In this document: one piece after another, positions 18,526 to 27,969 of the stretch
Position numbering within the stretch: the first letter of the stretch is position 1
How the letters are laid out: each line of letters begins with the position of its first letter
Assembly (NCBI RefSeq): GCF_010993985.1
Contig: NZ_WINH01000014.1
Location: forward strand, 39,933 to 103,932
Source: Paraferrimonas sp. SM1919
Lineage (GTDB): Bacteria > Pseudomonadota > Gammaproteobacteria > Enterobacterales > Shewanellaceae
Length of the DNA stretch: 64,000 bases
Direction of reading: 5' to 3'
Translations under genes and position numbers: made by a program
Notes under the pieces: generated by a model
Seen by the model: the letters and a program-made list of their open reading frames with translations, nothing else
The model's database searches: none
What the model was told of the DNA's origin: nothing

Positions 18526-18547
18526 AAAGAGAGCCTAAGCTCTCTTT
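18526..18547 (-). terminator. Terminator downstream of sspB
   Basis: A 9-bp stem (18526-18534 with 18539-18547) and 4-nt loop, followed leftward by TTTTGTTT. It separates sspAB from pabA. Confidence 0.8.
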
Positions 18548-18555
18548 ATATTATG

Positions 18556-18972
18556 TTATTTCACTAAAGTTAGATGATTGCCTTTTTTAGGTTTTGGCTT
18601 TTCATCAACTTCATCAATGGCGACTTCCTGTTCTAGCTCTAAATCAGCCTGGTTTTCATAAGCTTCTTCTGGCTCAAACACCTGACCGGCTCCATTTTCT
18701 CGAGCATATATCGCAATCACCGCAGCAAGTGGCAGGATAACCTGCATTGGTTGACCACTAAAACGTGCACTGAAGCGAATTTCGTCATTACCTAATTGCA
18801 AACCTTGTACTGCGGTTGAGCTAATATTTAACACAATTTGTCCATCTTGAACAAACTGTCTTGGCACGACTGTACCAACAATAGTGGCATCAACCACTAA
18901 GTGAGGGGTTAATTGATTATCAGTCAACCACTCGTAATATGCTCTTAGGATATAAGGTCTATTAGGAGCCAT
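18556..18972 (-). CDS. sspB: ClpXP adaptor protein SspB
   Basis: The adaptor that binds the SsrA tag and delivers tagged proteins to ClpXP. The 138-residue protein has the SspB fold segment at residues 1-110, with RPYILRAYYEWLTDNQLTPH, VPRQFVQDGQIVLNIS and FSARFSGQPMQVILPL. An acidic linker ends in the ClpX-binding tail (KKGNHLTLVK), which matches the E. coli tail LRVVK in position and character. It begins 4 bases after sspA. Confidence 0.95.
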   Translation of the reverse strand: MAPNRPYILRAYYEWLTDNQLTPHLVVDATIVGTVVPRQFVQDGQIVLNISSTAVQGLQLGNDEIRFSARFSGQPMQVILPLAAVIAIYARENGAGQVFEPEEAYENQADLELEQEVAIDEVDEKPKPKKGNHLTLVK

Positions 18973-18976
18973 ATTG

Positions 18977-19606
18977 TTACATGCTCATGCGCATTTCACG
19001 CTCAGCCTCAGTTAATGACGCCTTAAAAGAATCGCGATCAAATACGCGAGTCATATAAGCTTTAATTTCTTTGCCTGCTGGAGTATCGATTGAAATTCCA
19101 AGTACAGGTAAACGCCATAATAGTGGCGCAATGTAGCAATCCGTTAAGCTGAACTCTTCGCTCATAAAGTATGGCGTTTCTGCAAATAACGGCGCTAACG
19201 CTAATAAGCTTTCTTGTAATTGCTTACGAGATACATCCGCATTAACACCATTCATAATGTTATGAACTAATTTGTACCAGTCTTTATCAATTCTGTGCAT
19301 CATCAAACGAGAGCTACCACGAGAAACAGGATAAACCGGCATTAACGGTGGATGTGGGAAACGCTCATCAAGATATTCCATGATGATACGTGACTCATAA
19401 AGGACTAAGTCACGGTCTACTAAAGTAGGTACCGTGTTGTAAGGGTTTAGTTCTGCTAAGTCTTCAGGCAGGTTGTTAGGATCCACTTGAATGACATCAG
19501 CGGTTACCCCTTTCTCAGCCAGAACGATACGTGTCTGATGACTGTATAAGTCATTGGCTCCAGAATATAACACCATTACTGAACGCTTATTGGCAGCAAT
19601 CGCCAT
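18977..19606 (-). CDS. sspA: Stringent starvation protein A (GST-like RNA polymerase-associated factor)
   Basis: SspA has a glutathione S-transferase fold, binds RNA polymerase and affects stationary-phase and acid-stress gene expression in E. coli. Residues 9-85 form the thioredoxin-like domain (VMVLYSGANDLYSHQTRIVL, YNTVPTLVDRDLVLYESRII). The surface motif PHPPLMPVYPVSRG carries the conserved prolines. The C-terminal helical domain includes YFMSEEFSLTDCYIAPLLWR. AAGGGGGAG precedes the ATG. It forms the usual sspAB operon, downstream of petABC. Confidence 0.96.
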   Translation of the reverse strand: MAIAANKRSVMVLYSGANDLYSHQTRIVLAEKGVTADVIQVDPNNLPEDLAELNPYNTVPTLVDRDLVLYESRIIMEYLDERFPHPPLMPVYPVSRGSSRLMMHRIDKDWYKLVHNIMNGVNADVSRKQLQESLLALAPLFAETPYFMSEEFSLTDCYIAPLLWRLPVLGISIDTPAGKEIKAYMTRVFDRDSFKASLTEAEREMRMSM

Positions 19607-19693
19607 AACTCCCCCTTGGTTTATCTAAAATAAAAGGTACGAGAAACCAGAGCTTCCCGTACCGTATCGAGCTATTTTACCCGCTGATGCAAA

Positions 19694-20428
19694 TTAATGC
19701 ACGTCCTTCCAGTATTCTTTCTTCAATAGGTAACTAATAATGAAGAAAATAAATAGGAAGCCTAGTACCCACTTACCTAAGCTTTCACGCTCAAGTTTAA
19801 CTGGGTCCGCTGAGTAAACTAGAAAACCGGTTAGGTCTTTAACTAGTTGATCGTACTCTTGAGCATTCATGCTACCACCAGTAGTGATGACATTACCGTT
19901 TTCATCAGTTTTAAGTGTCACACGACCCATTTCATCTACTGAATCTACAGTTGCAATACCTTGGTACTGTTGTAGCACATGCGGCATGCCTACTGATGGG
20001 AATACTGTGTTATTTACGCCAAATGGACGAGTCTCATCGGCATAAAACGTTTTCAAGTAGCTGTATACCCAGTCTTCACCACGTACACGTGCAACTAATG
20101 TTAAATCAGGTGGCGCTGCGCCAAACCATTTAGCAGCTTGCTCATTGTCGACAGAATTCACCATCAACTCACCAATTTTAGCATCATTTACCATGTAGTT
20201 TTGCAGCATGTCGCTGTAGCTGATATTTAAATCGTCTGCAACACGGTTATAGCGCTGGTATTGTGCACTATGACAACCAAAACAACTTTCCATAAACACT
20301 TTAGCACCACGTTGTAGTGACTCAGTATCGGTTAGGTCAATATTTGCTTGGTATGGCACCGGGGCGCCACCAGCGGCCATCGCTAGGGATGGCACTAAAG
20401 TCAATAATCCAATCAATAACTTTTTCAT
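19694..20428 (-). CDS. petC: Cytochrome bc1 complex, cytochrome c1 subunit
   Basis: The c-type haem subunit of respiratory complex III, passing electrons from the Rieske protein to cytochrome c. A signal peptide (MKKLLIGLLTLVPSLAMAAG) is followed by the haem motif CFGCH (Cys49, Cys52, His53). A C-terminal anchor (WVLGFLFIFFIISYLL) holds it in the inner membrane. The distal Met ligand is probably in the FPSVGMPHVL segment. The start codon overlaps the petB stop. Confidence 0.95.
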   Translation of the reverse strand: MKKLLIGLLTLVPSLAMAAGGAPVPYQANIDLTDTESLQRGAKVFMESCFGCHSAQYQRYNRVADDLNISYSDMLQNYMVNDAKIGELMVNSVDNEQAAKWFGAAPPDLTLVARVRGEDWVYSYLKTFYADETRPFGVNNTVFPSVGMPHVLQQYQGIATVDSVDEMGRVTLKTDENGNVITTGGSMNAQEYDQLVKDLTGFLVYSADPVKLERESLGKWVLGFLFIFFIISYLLKKEYWKDVH

Positions 20429-21639
20429 TAGCCTGTTACCCTTTCTGGCAGAGGTTTAGTTTTTTCATTCTTAGAGTAGAACCATAGAGCTACGAAGAAA
20501 CCAAAGTAACCTATAGAAGTAACCTGAGCTAGTACAGTCAGAGCTGGAGTTGAAGGTAGTGCACCTAAAACACCTAGAATGATGAAACAGATAGTAAATT
20601 GAGCAAGGTTTAGCTTGTGCAGAGTACTACGGTAACGGATAGAGCGTACTTTACAACGGTCAATCCAAGGTAGTAGGAATAGCACAACAATTGCCGCGCC
20701 CATTGCGATAACACCTAGTAGCTTGTCAGGAACAGCACGTAGGATCGCGTAGTACGAAGTAAAGTACCATACTGGGGCAATATGCTCAGGGGTCTTCATA
20801 GGGTTAGCCGCTTCAAAGTTTGGCTTCTCTAGGAAGTAACCACCACCTTCTGGCATGAAGAAAATGACATAGCAGAATAAAATTAGGAAACCTGCAACAC
20901 CCAGAATGTCCTTCACTGTGTAGTAAGGATGGAATGGGATAGCGTCTTTTGGCCAGCCGTTTTCGTCTTTGTTCTTCTTAATATCGATACCATCTGGGTT
21001 GTTTGAACCTACTTCGTGCAGAGCAACAATGTGTAGGAAAACTAAAACCACAAGTACTAGCGGTAATGCGATAACGTGAAGGGCGAAGAAACGGTTTAGC
21101 GTTGCACCAGAAACAACGTAGTCACCACGGATCCATAGTGTTAAGTCGTCACCAATGACAGGAATCGCACCGAATAGTGAAATAATTACCTGTGCACCCC
21201 AGTAAGACATTTGTCCCCAAGGTAGTAGGTAACCCATAAAGGCTTCAGCCATCAGTACTAGGAAGATTAGCATACCGAATAACCACAGTAGTTCACGTGG
21301 CTTTTGGTAAGAACCGTACATTAGACCACGGAACATATGCAGGTACACCACTACGAAGAACGCAGAAGCACCTGTAGAGTGCATATAACGCAGTAACCAA
21401 CCGTACTCAACATCACGCATGATGTATTCGATAGAAGCAAATGCACCTTCAGCAGTTGGTACATAGTTCATGGTTAGCCAGATACCAGTTAGTAGCTGGT
21501 TAACTAGTACTAACATGGCTAGAGAGCCAAAGAAGTACCAAAAGTTAAAGTTTTTAGGAGCTGGGTATTCACCGACGTGCTTGTTGTAGGTCGCCGTCAT
21601 CGGAATACGCGCATCGATCCACTCGATAAGCTTATTCAT
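20428..21639 (-). CDS. petB: Cytochrome bc1 complex, cytochrome b subunit
   Basis: The membrane subunit of complex III that oxidises ubiquinol and reduces it at two sites. At 403 residues it has about eight transmembrane helices. The haem-binding His residues are in LRYMHSTGASAFFVVVYLHM and in FALHVIALPLVLVVLVFLHI. The Qo-site motif appears as a PEW-like variant, PVWY (AHIAPVWYFTSYYA). Codon use is strongly biased (CTA, CGT, AAC), as in the nearby ribosomal genes. The start overlaps the petA stop by one base. Confidence 0.97.
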   Translation of the reverse strand: MNKLIEWIDARIPMTATYNKHVGEYPAPKNFNFWYFFGSLAMLVLVNQLLTGIWLTMNYVPTAEGAFASIEYIMRDVEYGWLLRYMHSTGASAFFVVVYLHMFRGLMYGSYQKPRELLWLFGMLIFLVLMAEAFMGYLLPWGQMSYWGAQVIISLFGAIPVIGDDLTLWIRGDYVVSGATLNRFFALHVIALPLVLVVLVFLHIVALHEVGSNNPDGIDIKKNKDENGWPKDAIPFHPYYTVKDILGVAGFLILFCYVIFFMPEGGGYFLEKPNFEAANPMKTPEHIAPVWYFTSYYAILRAVPDKLLGVIAMGAAIVVLFLLPWIDRCKVRSIRYRSTLHKLNLAQFTICFIILGVLGALPSTPALTVLAQVTSIGYFGFFVALWFYSKNEKTKPLPERVTG

Positions 21640-22232
21640 TATGCTGACTCTCCTTCATCAAGGCCAATAATCACAGTGGTGTCGTTAACATAGTGATGCT
21701 TAGGAACAACTAGGTTTAACGGAGCTGGTACACCTGCGAATACACGGCCAGCCATATCAAACTTAGAACCGTGACAAGGACAGAAGAAACCAGACTTAAC
21801 GCCTTCAACCTGCTCACCGAATGAATCTGGTAAGTAAGTTGGTGAACAACCTAGGTGCGTACATAAACCTACAGCAATAAAATACTCTGGCTTGATAGAG
21901 CGCTCTTCACCAGCTGCATATGCAGGCTGTTGAGGCTCTTGCGAGCTAGGGTCACGTAATTGATCGTTAATCGTTGTTAATTGATCAATAATTTCTTGTG
22001 TACGACGTACAACCCAAACAGGCTTACCTCGCCACTCAACACGGATCAATTGACCCGGCTCCACTTTACTTAAATCAACTTCAACCGGCGCGCCAGCAGC
22101 TTTTGCTTTGGCACTTGGATTCCATGACTTGATAAATGGTACGGCAACAGCCGCCGCACCAACACCACCTACAACGGCAGTAGTAGCAGTCAGGAATTTG
22201 CGACGACCGGTATCAACAGGCGCATTGCTCAT
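21639..22232 (-). CDS. petA: Cytochrome bc1 complex, Rieske iron-sulfur subunit
   Basis: The 2Fe-2S protein of complex III. The start at 22232 (MSNAPVDTGRRKFLTATT) is preceded by GGGAGA and gives a twin-arginine signal, as known for Rieske proteins, followed by one membrane helix. The cluster-binding boxes are CTHLGCSP and CPCHGS near residues 130-160. The order petA-petB-petC is the usual bc1 operon, with overlapping stops and starts. Confidence 0.96.
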   Translation of the reverse strand: MSNAPVDTGRRKFLTATTAVVGGVGAAAVAVPFIKSWNPSAKAKAAGAPVEVDLSKVEPGQLIRVEWRGKPVWVVRRTQEIIDQLTTINDQLRDPSSQEPQQPAYAAGEERSIKPEYFIAVGLCTHLGCSPTYLPDSFGEQVEGVKSGFFCPCHGSKFDMAGRVFAGVPAPLNLVVPKHHYVNDTTVIIGLDEGESA

Positions 22233-22602
22233 CCAAATCTCCCTCATATGGGTCTTGATATTTTTTAGTTCTTTAAAGTTTTTAGGTATCTCGTCTCCAA
22301 TTTAAGACAAGATACATAAATCCATCCGCATTATACCCAAAAAATCCTACCTCGATCATGTTTTATTCCAAATAATGCCAAGTTTTTTAGGGGTATTATT
22401 CATGAAGCTGCGAATTAAATATGCTAGTTGCCTCAATCTTGCTTTTTTCAATGCTTGCGTGCCGAAGTGACAATCACAATTGAATTCGGCCGCTAATGAT
22501 GACGATGGATTACCTTAGCAGCCCTTTCACTGTAGCCGTTTTTACAGGTATAAAAAAACCCAGCCAAAAGGCTGGGTTTTTGAAATTCGTATAAGCGAAA
22601 TA
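22233..22602. other. Intergenic region between petA and rpsI
   Basis: 370 bases. It holds the upstream region of petA at the left and the rpsI terminator at the right. Between them I see A+T-rich sequence but no open frame, tRNA or clear operator. Confidence 0.6.
22553..22581 (-). terminator. Terminator of the rplM-rpsI operon
   Basis: A 10-bp stem (22556-22565 with 22570-22579), AAAA loop, followed leftward by a T run. Confidence 0.88.
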
Positions 22603-22995
22603 TTAACGCTTAGAGAATTGAGGCTTACGACGTGCTTTACGTAGACCAACTTTCTTACGCTCAACGCGACGAGCGTCACGAGTAACGAAGCCAGCGGCAC
22701 GTAGAGTAGGACGTAGAGACTCGTCGAATTCCATTAGAGCGCGAGTGATACCGTGACGGATAGCACCAGCTTGACCAGTAGTACCACCACCTTTTACAGT
22801 GATGTATAGGTCAAATTTCTCTAGCATTTCAACTAGCTCAAGTGGTTGACGAACAACCATACGAGCAGTCTCACGACCAAAGTAAACGTCTAGAGTACGG
22901 TTGTTAACAATAATGTTACCAGAACCTGCTTTTAAGAATACGCGAGCTGTTGAGCTTTTGCGACGGCCAGTGCCGTAGTACTGAGTTTCAGCCAT
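22603..22995 (-). CDS. rpsI: 30S ribosomal protein S9
   Basis: Ribosomal protein S9, which reaches the P-site tRNA with its C-terminal tail. It shows [17 protein letters not shown], the [19 protein letters not shown] block and the invariant end [11 protein letters not shown]. 130 residues as in E. coli. It follows rplM by 14 bases. Codon choice is strongly biased. Confidence 0.98.
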   Translation of the reverse strand: MAETQYYGTGRRKSSTARVFLKAGSGNIIVNNRTLDVYFGRETARMVVRQPLELVEMLEKFDLYITVKGGGTTGQAGAIRHGITRALMEFDESLRPTLRAAGFVTRDARRVERKKVGLRKARRKPQFSKR

Positions 22996-23009
22996 TGGTT
23001 TAATCCCGT

Positions 23010-23438
23010 TTAGATATCAAGAACTTGTGGTTGCTGTGCAGCATGGTTATGCTCAGCGCCAGCGTATACTTTAAGCTTACGGAACATTGCACGGCCTAGA
23101 GGACCTTTTGGCAACATACCTTTAACAGCTTTCTCGATGATCATTTCTGGCTTCTTCTCAATTAACTTCTCGAAGTTAATTTCTTTGATGCCGCCAGGGA
23201 AACCAGAGTGCGAGTAGTACATTTTACCTTTCGCTTTGTTACCAGTAACTGTCACTTTGTCAGCGTTGATAACAACGATGTAATCGCCAGTGTCAACGTG
23301 AGGAGTGTACTCAGGCTTGTGCTTACCACGTAGACGACGAGCGATCTCAGTAGATAGGCGACCTAAAGTTTTGCCGTCTGCATCAACGACGAACCAGTCA
23401 CGTTTAACGTTTTCTGGCTTAGCAGTAAAAGTTGTCAT
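23010..23438 (-). CDS. rplM: 50S ribosomal protein L13
   Basis: Ribosomal protein L13, an early assembly protein of the large subunit. The start at 23438 gives [15 protein letters not shown], aligned with E. coli MKTFTAKPETVKRDW; an in-frame TTG five codons earlier is unlikely. [20 protein letters not shown] and the end [14 protein letters not shown] are diagnostic. It forms the rplM-rpsI operon. Confidence 0.98.
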   Translation of the reverse strand: MTTFTAKPENVKRDWFVVDADGKTLGRLSTEIARRLRGKHKPEYTPHVDTGDYIVVINADKVTVTGNKAKGKMYYSHSGFPGGIKEINFEKLIEKKPEMIIEKAVKGMLPKGPLGRAMFRKLKVYAGAEHNHAAQQPQVLDI

Positions 23439-23685
23439 AAAACTTAAACCCAAAATTTAAAAAATTGCTTTCACAAAGCCACATAATCATTACTGTTTAA
23501 AACAGATGACTAGCGACTCAATAATTTGCTTATATTGCAAAGCCCCTTCGAGCTTGTCATAAGCTAATCAAACACTCGTCCGAAAACGAGAATTAACGTG
23601 GGCAGGCCGCGCATTATAGAGAAGTTCGCTTTAAAAATCATCACTTATTTTAAAAAAATTGATAACTTAGCTCTCATTTTTGCCT

Positions 23686-24789
23686 TTATGGTAAATGAGG
23701 CTTAGCGAGATACTCATGAGATTGCATTTCCGTTAAGCGCGAGATGCAGCGCTGGTACTCGAAGTCCAATGCCCCACCTTGATAGATATTACTTACTGGT
23801 GCAGCACCTGAAGCAATAAATTTGACGTTTCTATCATAGAACTCATCAATCATCGCAAGAAACCGGCGTGCGACATCATCCCCACCATGCTCTTTGCCCA
23901 TCAGAGGTATATTAGCACAAAGCACGGTGTGATAGATGCGAGCCAGCTCAATATAGTCACTCTGACTTCTTGGACCGTCGCACAAATCTTTAAAATCAAA
24001 CAATACCACGCCCTCGGTAACCGAAATTGTGTTGATTTGGCGGTGGTTGATTTCAATGCTTTTATTATGCTCGACCTTAGCGTCAGCTAACTGATGAAAA
24101 TATTGTTTAAGCTGAACATTTGCTTGTTTATCAAGTGGGGAGTGGAAAATTTCTGCCTGTGTCAAGGTTCTTAAGCGGTAATCCACACCAGAATCAACAT
24201 TAACGATTAAGCAATTTTCCTCAATCGCTGCAATTGCAGGTAAGAAGCGGGAACGTTGTAAGCCATTTTTATATAAGTGCTTTGGCTCAATGTTTGAGGT
24301 AGCTACCAATACGATACCTTTGTTAAACAACGCCTGAAATAGGGTTCCCAATAACATGGCATCAGTAATGTCGCTAACGAAAAATTCATCAAAACATATT
24401 ACTTTGTATTTTGATGCTATTTCATCAGCAATAATTAACAAAGGATCCCTTTGGCCTTTTAAACGTTGTAAATCATCATGGATTTGCTGCATGAAGCGGT
24501 GAAAATGCGCCCTGAGCTTATTATCAAAAGGCAAGCTCTCAAAAAACATATCTACCAGATAAGTTTTTCCACGGCCTACTCCTCCCCAAAAATACAAGCC
24601 TTTGGGTTGTTGATTTAACGCAGGTTTGGAAAATAGTTTTTGCAACCATGAAGCAGACTCGATAGGCTGGCACAGCTCTTCATATAGCTGCTGCAAATGT
24701 TTGACAGCATTCAATTGCGCATCATCTTCAACAAACCCCTTATTGGCTATATCCTGCCTATATATAACTAGTGGTGAGCTTGTAGCCAC
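23686..24789 (-). CDS. zapE: Cell division ATPase ZapE (AFG1-like)
   Basis: A Z-ring-associated ATPase of the AFG1/LACE1 family, needed in E. coli for division under stress. Walker A is GGVGRGKT at residues 69-76, in the family motif KGLYFWGGVGRGKTYLVDMF. Later come FHRFMQQIHDDL, Walker B VICFDEFFVSDITDAMLL and the sensor TSNIEPKHLYKNGLQRSRFLP. 367 residues fits the family. It is divergent from zapG, as in many gammaproteobacteria. Confidence 0.94.
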   Translation of the reverse strand: MATSSPLVIYRQDIANKGFVEDDAQLNAVKHLQQLYEELCQPIESASWLQKLFSKPALNQQPKGLYFWGGVGRGKTYLVDMFFESLPFDNKLRAHFHRFMQQIHDDLQRLKGQRDPLLIIADEIASKYKVICFDEFFVSDITDAMLLGTLFQALFNKGIVLVATSNIEPKHLYKNGLQRSRFLPAIAAIEENCLIVNVDSGVDYRLRTLTQAEIFHSPLDKQANVQLKQYFHQLADAKVEHNKSIEINHRQINTISVTEGVVLFDFKDLCDGPRSQSDYIELARIYHTVLCANIPLMGKEHGGDDVARRFLAMIDEFYDRNVKFIASGAAPVSNIYQGGALDFEYQRCISRLTEMQSHEYLAKPHLP

Positions 24790-24942
24790 AACTTTCCTCT
24801 ACAACTTTTGTCATTAAATATTCTTTTTCGATAGTATCATGTCATTAAAACAACAGGTATATTTATCATTACATGCTCACACAGAATCTATAATGAATGT
24901 GGGTGCCTTAAAAATTTAATTCAATTTTAATACGGAGTAATT

Positions 24943-25314
24943 ATGGATTGGGTATTACCTCTGATCACCTTCATTATTGGCGCGGGTGCTGGCTACATCG
25001 GTCACACTTTCTTAATTAATAAACAATCCCCAACTCAAACGCAACTCGAGAACACACGCTTTGAGCTTGAGCAACAAAAGCAGGAGCTAAGTGATTACTT
25101 TGCAAGTACACATGAGATGCTTGAAGCAATGACTAATCATATTAATCGTATTAATGAACATTGGAATGAATCTGCGCAAAACATGCTTGGGGATGAAACC
25201 GATAAGAAGCTGGTGACTTTTTCACCTTCAGCTCCAGCTAATGAAACGTTGGATTTACCTCCTAAAGATTATGTTAAGGGCTCTCAAAAAATCATCAATA
25301 CCAAAAAAAGTTAA
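24943..25314 (+). CDS. zapG: ZapG/YhcB family envelope protein (DUF1043)
   Basis: A small inner membrane protein linked in E. coli (YhcB/ZapG) to cell division and envelope synthesis. An N-terminal helix (WVLPLITFIIGAGAGYIGH) is followed by a coiled coil (QLENTRFELEQQKQELSDYF) and a low-complexity tail. The segment STHEMLEAMTNHINRINEHW matches the DUF1043 core. ACGGAGTAAT precedes the ATG. The gene order zapE/zapG/degQ/degS is conserved in E. coli (yhcM-yhcB-degQ-degS). Confidence 0.92.
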   Translation: MDWVLPLITFIIGAGAGYIGHTFLINKQSPTQTQLENTRFELEQQKQELSDYFASTHEMLEAMTNHINRINEHWNESAQNMLGDETDKKLVTFSPSAPANETLDLPPKDYVKGSQKIINTKKS

Positions 25315-25347
25315 CTTGTATAAGAACTTTTAAAAATAAGCTCAGTC

Positions 25348-25380
25348 TACTAATCCGTATAGAATAAATATGGATTAGTA
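25348..25380 (+). promoter_or_regulatory. Hairpin directly before the degQ ribosome-binding site
   Basis: A 13-bp stem with one G-T pair (25348-25360 with 25368-25380) and a 7-nt loop ends exactly at the GGAG Shine-Dalgarno (25381-25384) of degQ. It has no T tract, so it is more likely an mRNA leader structure than a terminator of zapG. Confidence 0.5.
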
Positions 25381-25393
25381 GGAGTTTATTTTA

Positions 25394-26746
25394 ATGAAAA
25401 AAGCATTCCCAATTGCCGCATTAGTCTTATCGTTAAGCACCTTTTTACCCCATAGCGCTCAGGCCGCTTTGCCATTCAGTGTAGATGGTCAACAATTACC
25501 TTCACTAGCCCCTATGCTCGAACGTGCAACTCCAGCTGTTGTATCAGTTAACGTGGCTGGCACTCAGGTCACGACGCAGCGAATCCCTGAAATGTTTCGT
25601 TATTTCTTTGGCCCGCAAGCGCCCCAACAGCGAGTACAAGAACGCCCATTTAAAGGCTTAGGATCTGGGGTCATTATTGATGCTGATAAAGGTCATATCA
25701 TTACCAATCATCATGTGATTAATGGTGCCGACAAAATCTCTGTTGGCTTATCTGATGGTCGAGAATTTGAAGCGGAACTGATTGGTTCTGATCCTGAGTC
25801 TGATATTGCTTTATTAAAAATCGACGCAAAAAATTTGACCGCAATAAAAAAAGCCAACTCTGATCAGCTTAGGGTCGGTGACTTTTCTGTAGCCATTGGT
25901 AACCCATTTGGTCTCGGCCAAACCGTGACTTCAGGTATTGTCAGTGCCCTAGGCCGCAGTGGCTTAGGCATTGAGCGTCTCGAGAATTTCATTCAAACCG
26001 ACGCCGCCATTAATAGTGGTAATTCCGGTGGTGCATTAGTCAACCTTAAAGGTGAACTGATCGGTATCAATACTGCCATCGTTGGTCCTAATGGCGGCAA
26101 TGTAGGGATTGGTTTTGCCATTCCTTCTAATATGGCCTTTAACTTAGTGGAGCAAATTATTGATCATGGTGAGGTTCGCCGAGGCGTGCTCGGCGTCATT
26201 GGTAATGAGCTCGATAAAGAGCTGGCACAGCAATTTGATTATGATACCGTTCATGGTGCCTTTATTACTCAGGTAGTCAAAGACAGCGCCGCCGCTAAAG
26301 CAGGTTTAAAACCAGGTGACATCATCACCCACTTAAACGATCGTCCAGTAAAAAGCTTCCAATCATTACGGGCTAAGATTGGTACTTTAGGGGCCGGTAA
26401 AGAAGTGAATCTGACTGTATTACGTGAAGGTGAAGAGCTTAAATTCGAGGTTCTTTTGGGTTCAGGTAATGAACAAAACGTGCAAGCCGCGGTCATTCAT
26501 CCCGGACTCGAAGGCGCCAGTTTGAGCGATACCAATGCAGCCGTTGGGGTAGAGATTAGCGAAGTGACTAATGGCTCTCCAGCATATAGAAATGGCTTAC
26601 AAAAGGGCGATATTATCGTACAAGTGGATCGTCGTAAAACAACCAACCTTAAAGATTTAAGGAGTTTATTAAGCGATAAAGAGCACCGAGTAGCCCTACT
26701 TATCAACCGTAATGGGCAACTGCTTTATACTTTCTTAAGAAAATAA
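25394..26746 (+). CDS. degQ: Periplasmic serine endoprotease DegQ
   Basis: An HtrA-family protease and chaperone that degrades misfolded periplasmic proteins. It has a signal peptide (cleavage after SAQA, residue 24) and a trypsin-like domain with the triad His107 (NHHVIN), Asp137 (SDIALLKI) and Ser211 (GNSGGAL). Two PDZ domains follow (about 255-345 and 360-450), each with a carboxylate-binding GVLGVI/GVEISE region. The 450-residue length fits DegQ more than DegP, which has a longer loop LA. It lies upstream of degS. Confidence 0.95.
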   Translation: MKKAFPIAALVLSLSTFLPHSAQAALPFSVDGQQLPSLAPMLERATPAVVSVNVAGTQVTTQRIPEMFRYFFGPQAPQQRVQERPFKGLGSGVIIDADKGHIITNHHVINGADKISVGLSDGREFEAELIGSDPESDIALLKIDAKNLTAIKKANSDQLRVGDFSVAIGNPFGLGQTVTSGIVSALGRSGLGIERLENFIQTDAAINSGNSGGALVNLKGELIGINTAIVGPNGGNVGIGFAIPSNMAFNLVEQIIDHGEVRRGVLGVIGNELDKELAQQFDYDTVHGAFITQVVKDSAAAKAGLKPGDIITHLNDRPVKSFQSLRAKIGTLGAGKEVNLTVLREGEELKFEVLLGSGNEQNVQAAVIHPGLEGASLSDTNAAVGVEISEVTNGSPAYRNGLQKGDIIVQVDRRKTTNLKDLRSLLSDKEHRVALLINRNGQLLYTFLRK

Positions 26747-26774
26747 TCTCTCACAAATTAGTTGTTGCCTATTT

Positions 26775-26804
26775 TACCAAACCGCTCAATTGAGCGGTTT
26801 GGTA
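26775..26804 (+). terminator. Terminator between degQ and degS
   Basis: A perfect 30-base palindrome (stem of about 13-15 bp centred near 26790) followed by ATTTTCT. It suggests that degS is mostly transcribed from its own promoter. Confidence 0.8.
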
Positions 26805-26856
26805 TTTTCTGTTTCAATGTTACAATTTACTTAACATTCAACATATTAACCATCTT

Positions 26857-27927
26857 ATGAAGTTACTACCTATTGCACGTTATCTGCTTAAGGCAATTAG
26901 CCTAGGCCTCTTGGTTGGCTTAGTGATTGTTGCTGTACGTTCGTGGAACAATAGTAACCATTCAGCAAGTATCAATTTTTTTGGCAACCACGATCGCCTC
27001 AGCTTCTCAGATGCCGTTAGAAAAGCTTCTCCGGCGGTAGTCAATATCTACAGCCTTTCACAGCAAAATTCATTTAGTAGTTCGCGCTTAAAAGGCTTGG
27101 GGTCTGGGGTGATAGTGAGCTCTAACGGCTACATTCTGACGAATTACCATGTAATAAGTGGCGCTGACCAGATACTGGTTGCTCTTCAAGATGGTCGAAG
27201 TTATTACTGTCAGGTTATTGGTAGTGACCCAATGACAGACTTAACAGTACTTAAAATATCCGCAGACCATTTGCCTTTTCTATCGGTAGATTCCAATTAT
27301 CAATCACAAGTTGGCGATGTCGTGTTAGCAATTGGTAATCCTTATAATTTAGGACAAACCATTACCCAGGGCATTGTGTCGGCAACCGGTAGAGTTGGCA
27401 TGAGTGTCACAGGTTTACAAGACTTCTTGCAAACAGATGCCGCAATTAATGAAGGGAATTCCGGCGGAGCCTTAATAGATAGTAACGGTAATTTAGTTGG
27501 TATTAATACCGCGACATTCCGATTTGAGTTTGAATTGGGAAGCGAAAATGCTCGCCAAGGAATTAACTTCGCTATTCCAATACAATTAGCCAGTAACATC
27601 ATGAATAAGCTCATTAAATATGGCCGAGTTATCCGCGGAGAAATAGGCTTTAACGGAACGAACATTGGCCCAAGGGAAGCGCAGTTACTTCGCCTACCTG
27701 ATACCAAGGGGGTGCTGGTGACTCAGGTCTTTGCTCAAGGTGCAGCGGCACAGGCAGGAGTTGAAGTTGACGACGTTATATTGCAATTTAATGGGCAAAT
27801 TATTAATACCCCATCCGACCTTAAAGATCTCATTGCAGAAAGCGTTCCAGGCACTACGGCCAGTTTACTGATTTACCGTAATGGACGTAATATCGAATTA
27901 GAAATTACCATTTTTGAAATGCGTTAA
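26857..27927 (+). CDS. degS: Membrane-anchored serine protease DegS
   Basis: The site-1 protease that cleaves anti-sigma factor RseA when unfolded outer membrane proteins appear, starting the sigma-E response. One N-terminal transmembrane helix (residues 10-27) anchors it facing the periplasm. Triad: His98 (TNYHVIS), Asp128 (MTDLTVLKI), Ser202 (GNSGGALID). A single PDZ domain covers about 255-350. 356 residues, as in E. coli DegS (355). Confidence 0.95.
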   Translation: MKLLPIARYLLKAISLGLLVGLVIVAVRSWNNSNHSASINFFGNHDRLSFSDAVRKASPAVVNIYSLSQQNSFSSSRLKGLGSGVIVSSNGYILTNYHVISGADQILVALQDGRSYYCQVIGSDPMTDLTVLKISADHLPFLSVDSNYQSQVGDVVLAIGNPYNLGQTITQGIVSATGRVGMSVTGLQDFLQTDAAINEGNSGGALIDSNGNLVGINTATFRFEFELGSENARQGINFAIPIQLASNIMNKLIKYGRVIRGEIGFNGTNIGPREAQLLRLPDTKGVLVTQVFAQGAAAQAGVEVDDVILQFNGQIINTPSDLKDLIAESVPGTTASLLIYRNGRNIELEITIFEMR

Positions 27928-27969
27928 TGACTCATCCAATAGCGTTAATTCCCCTTTTGATAGGGGTAA

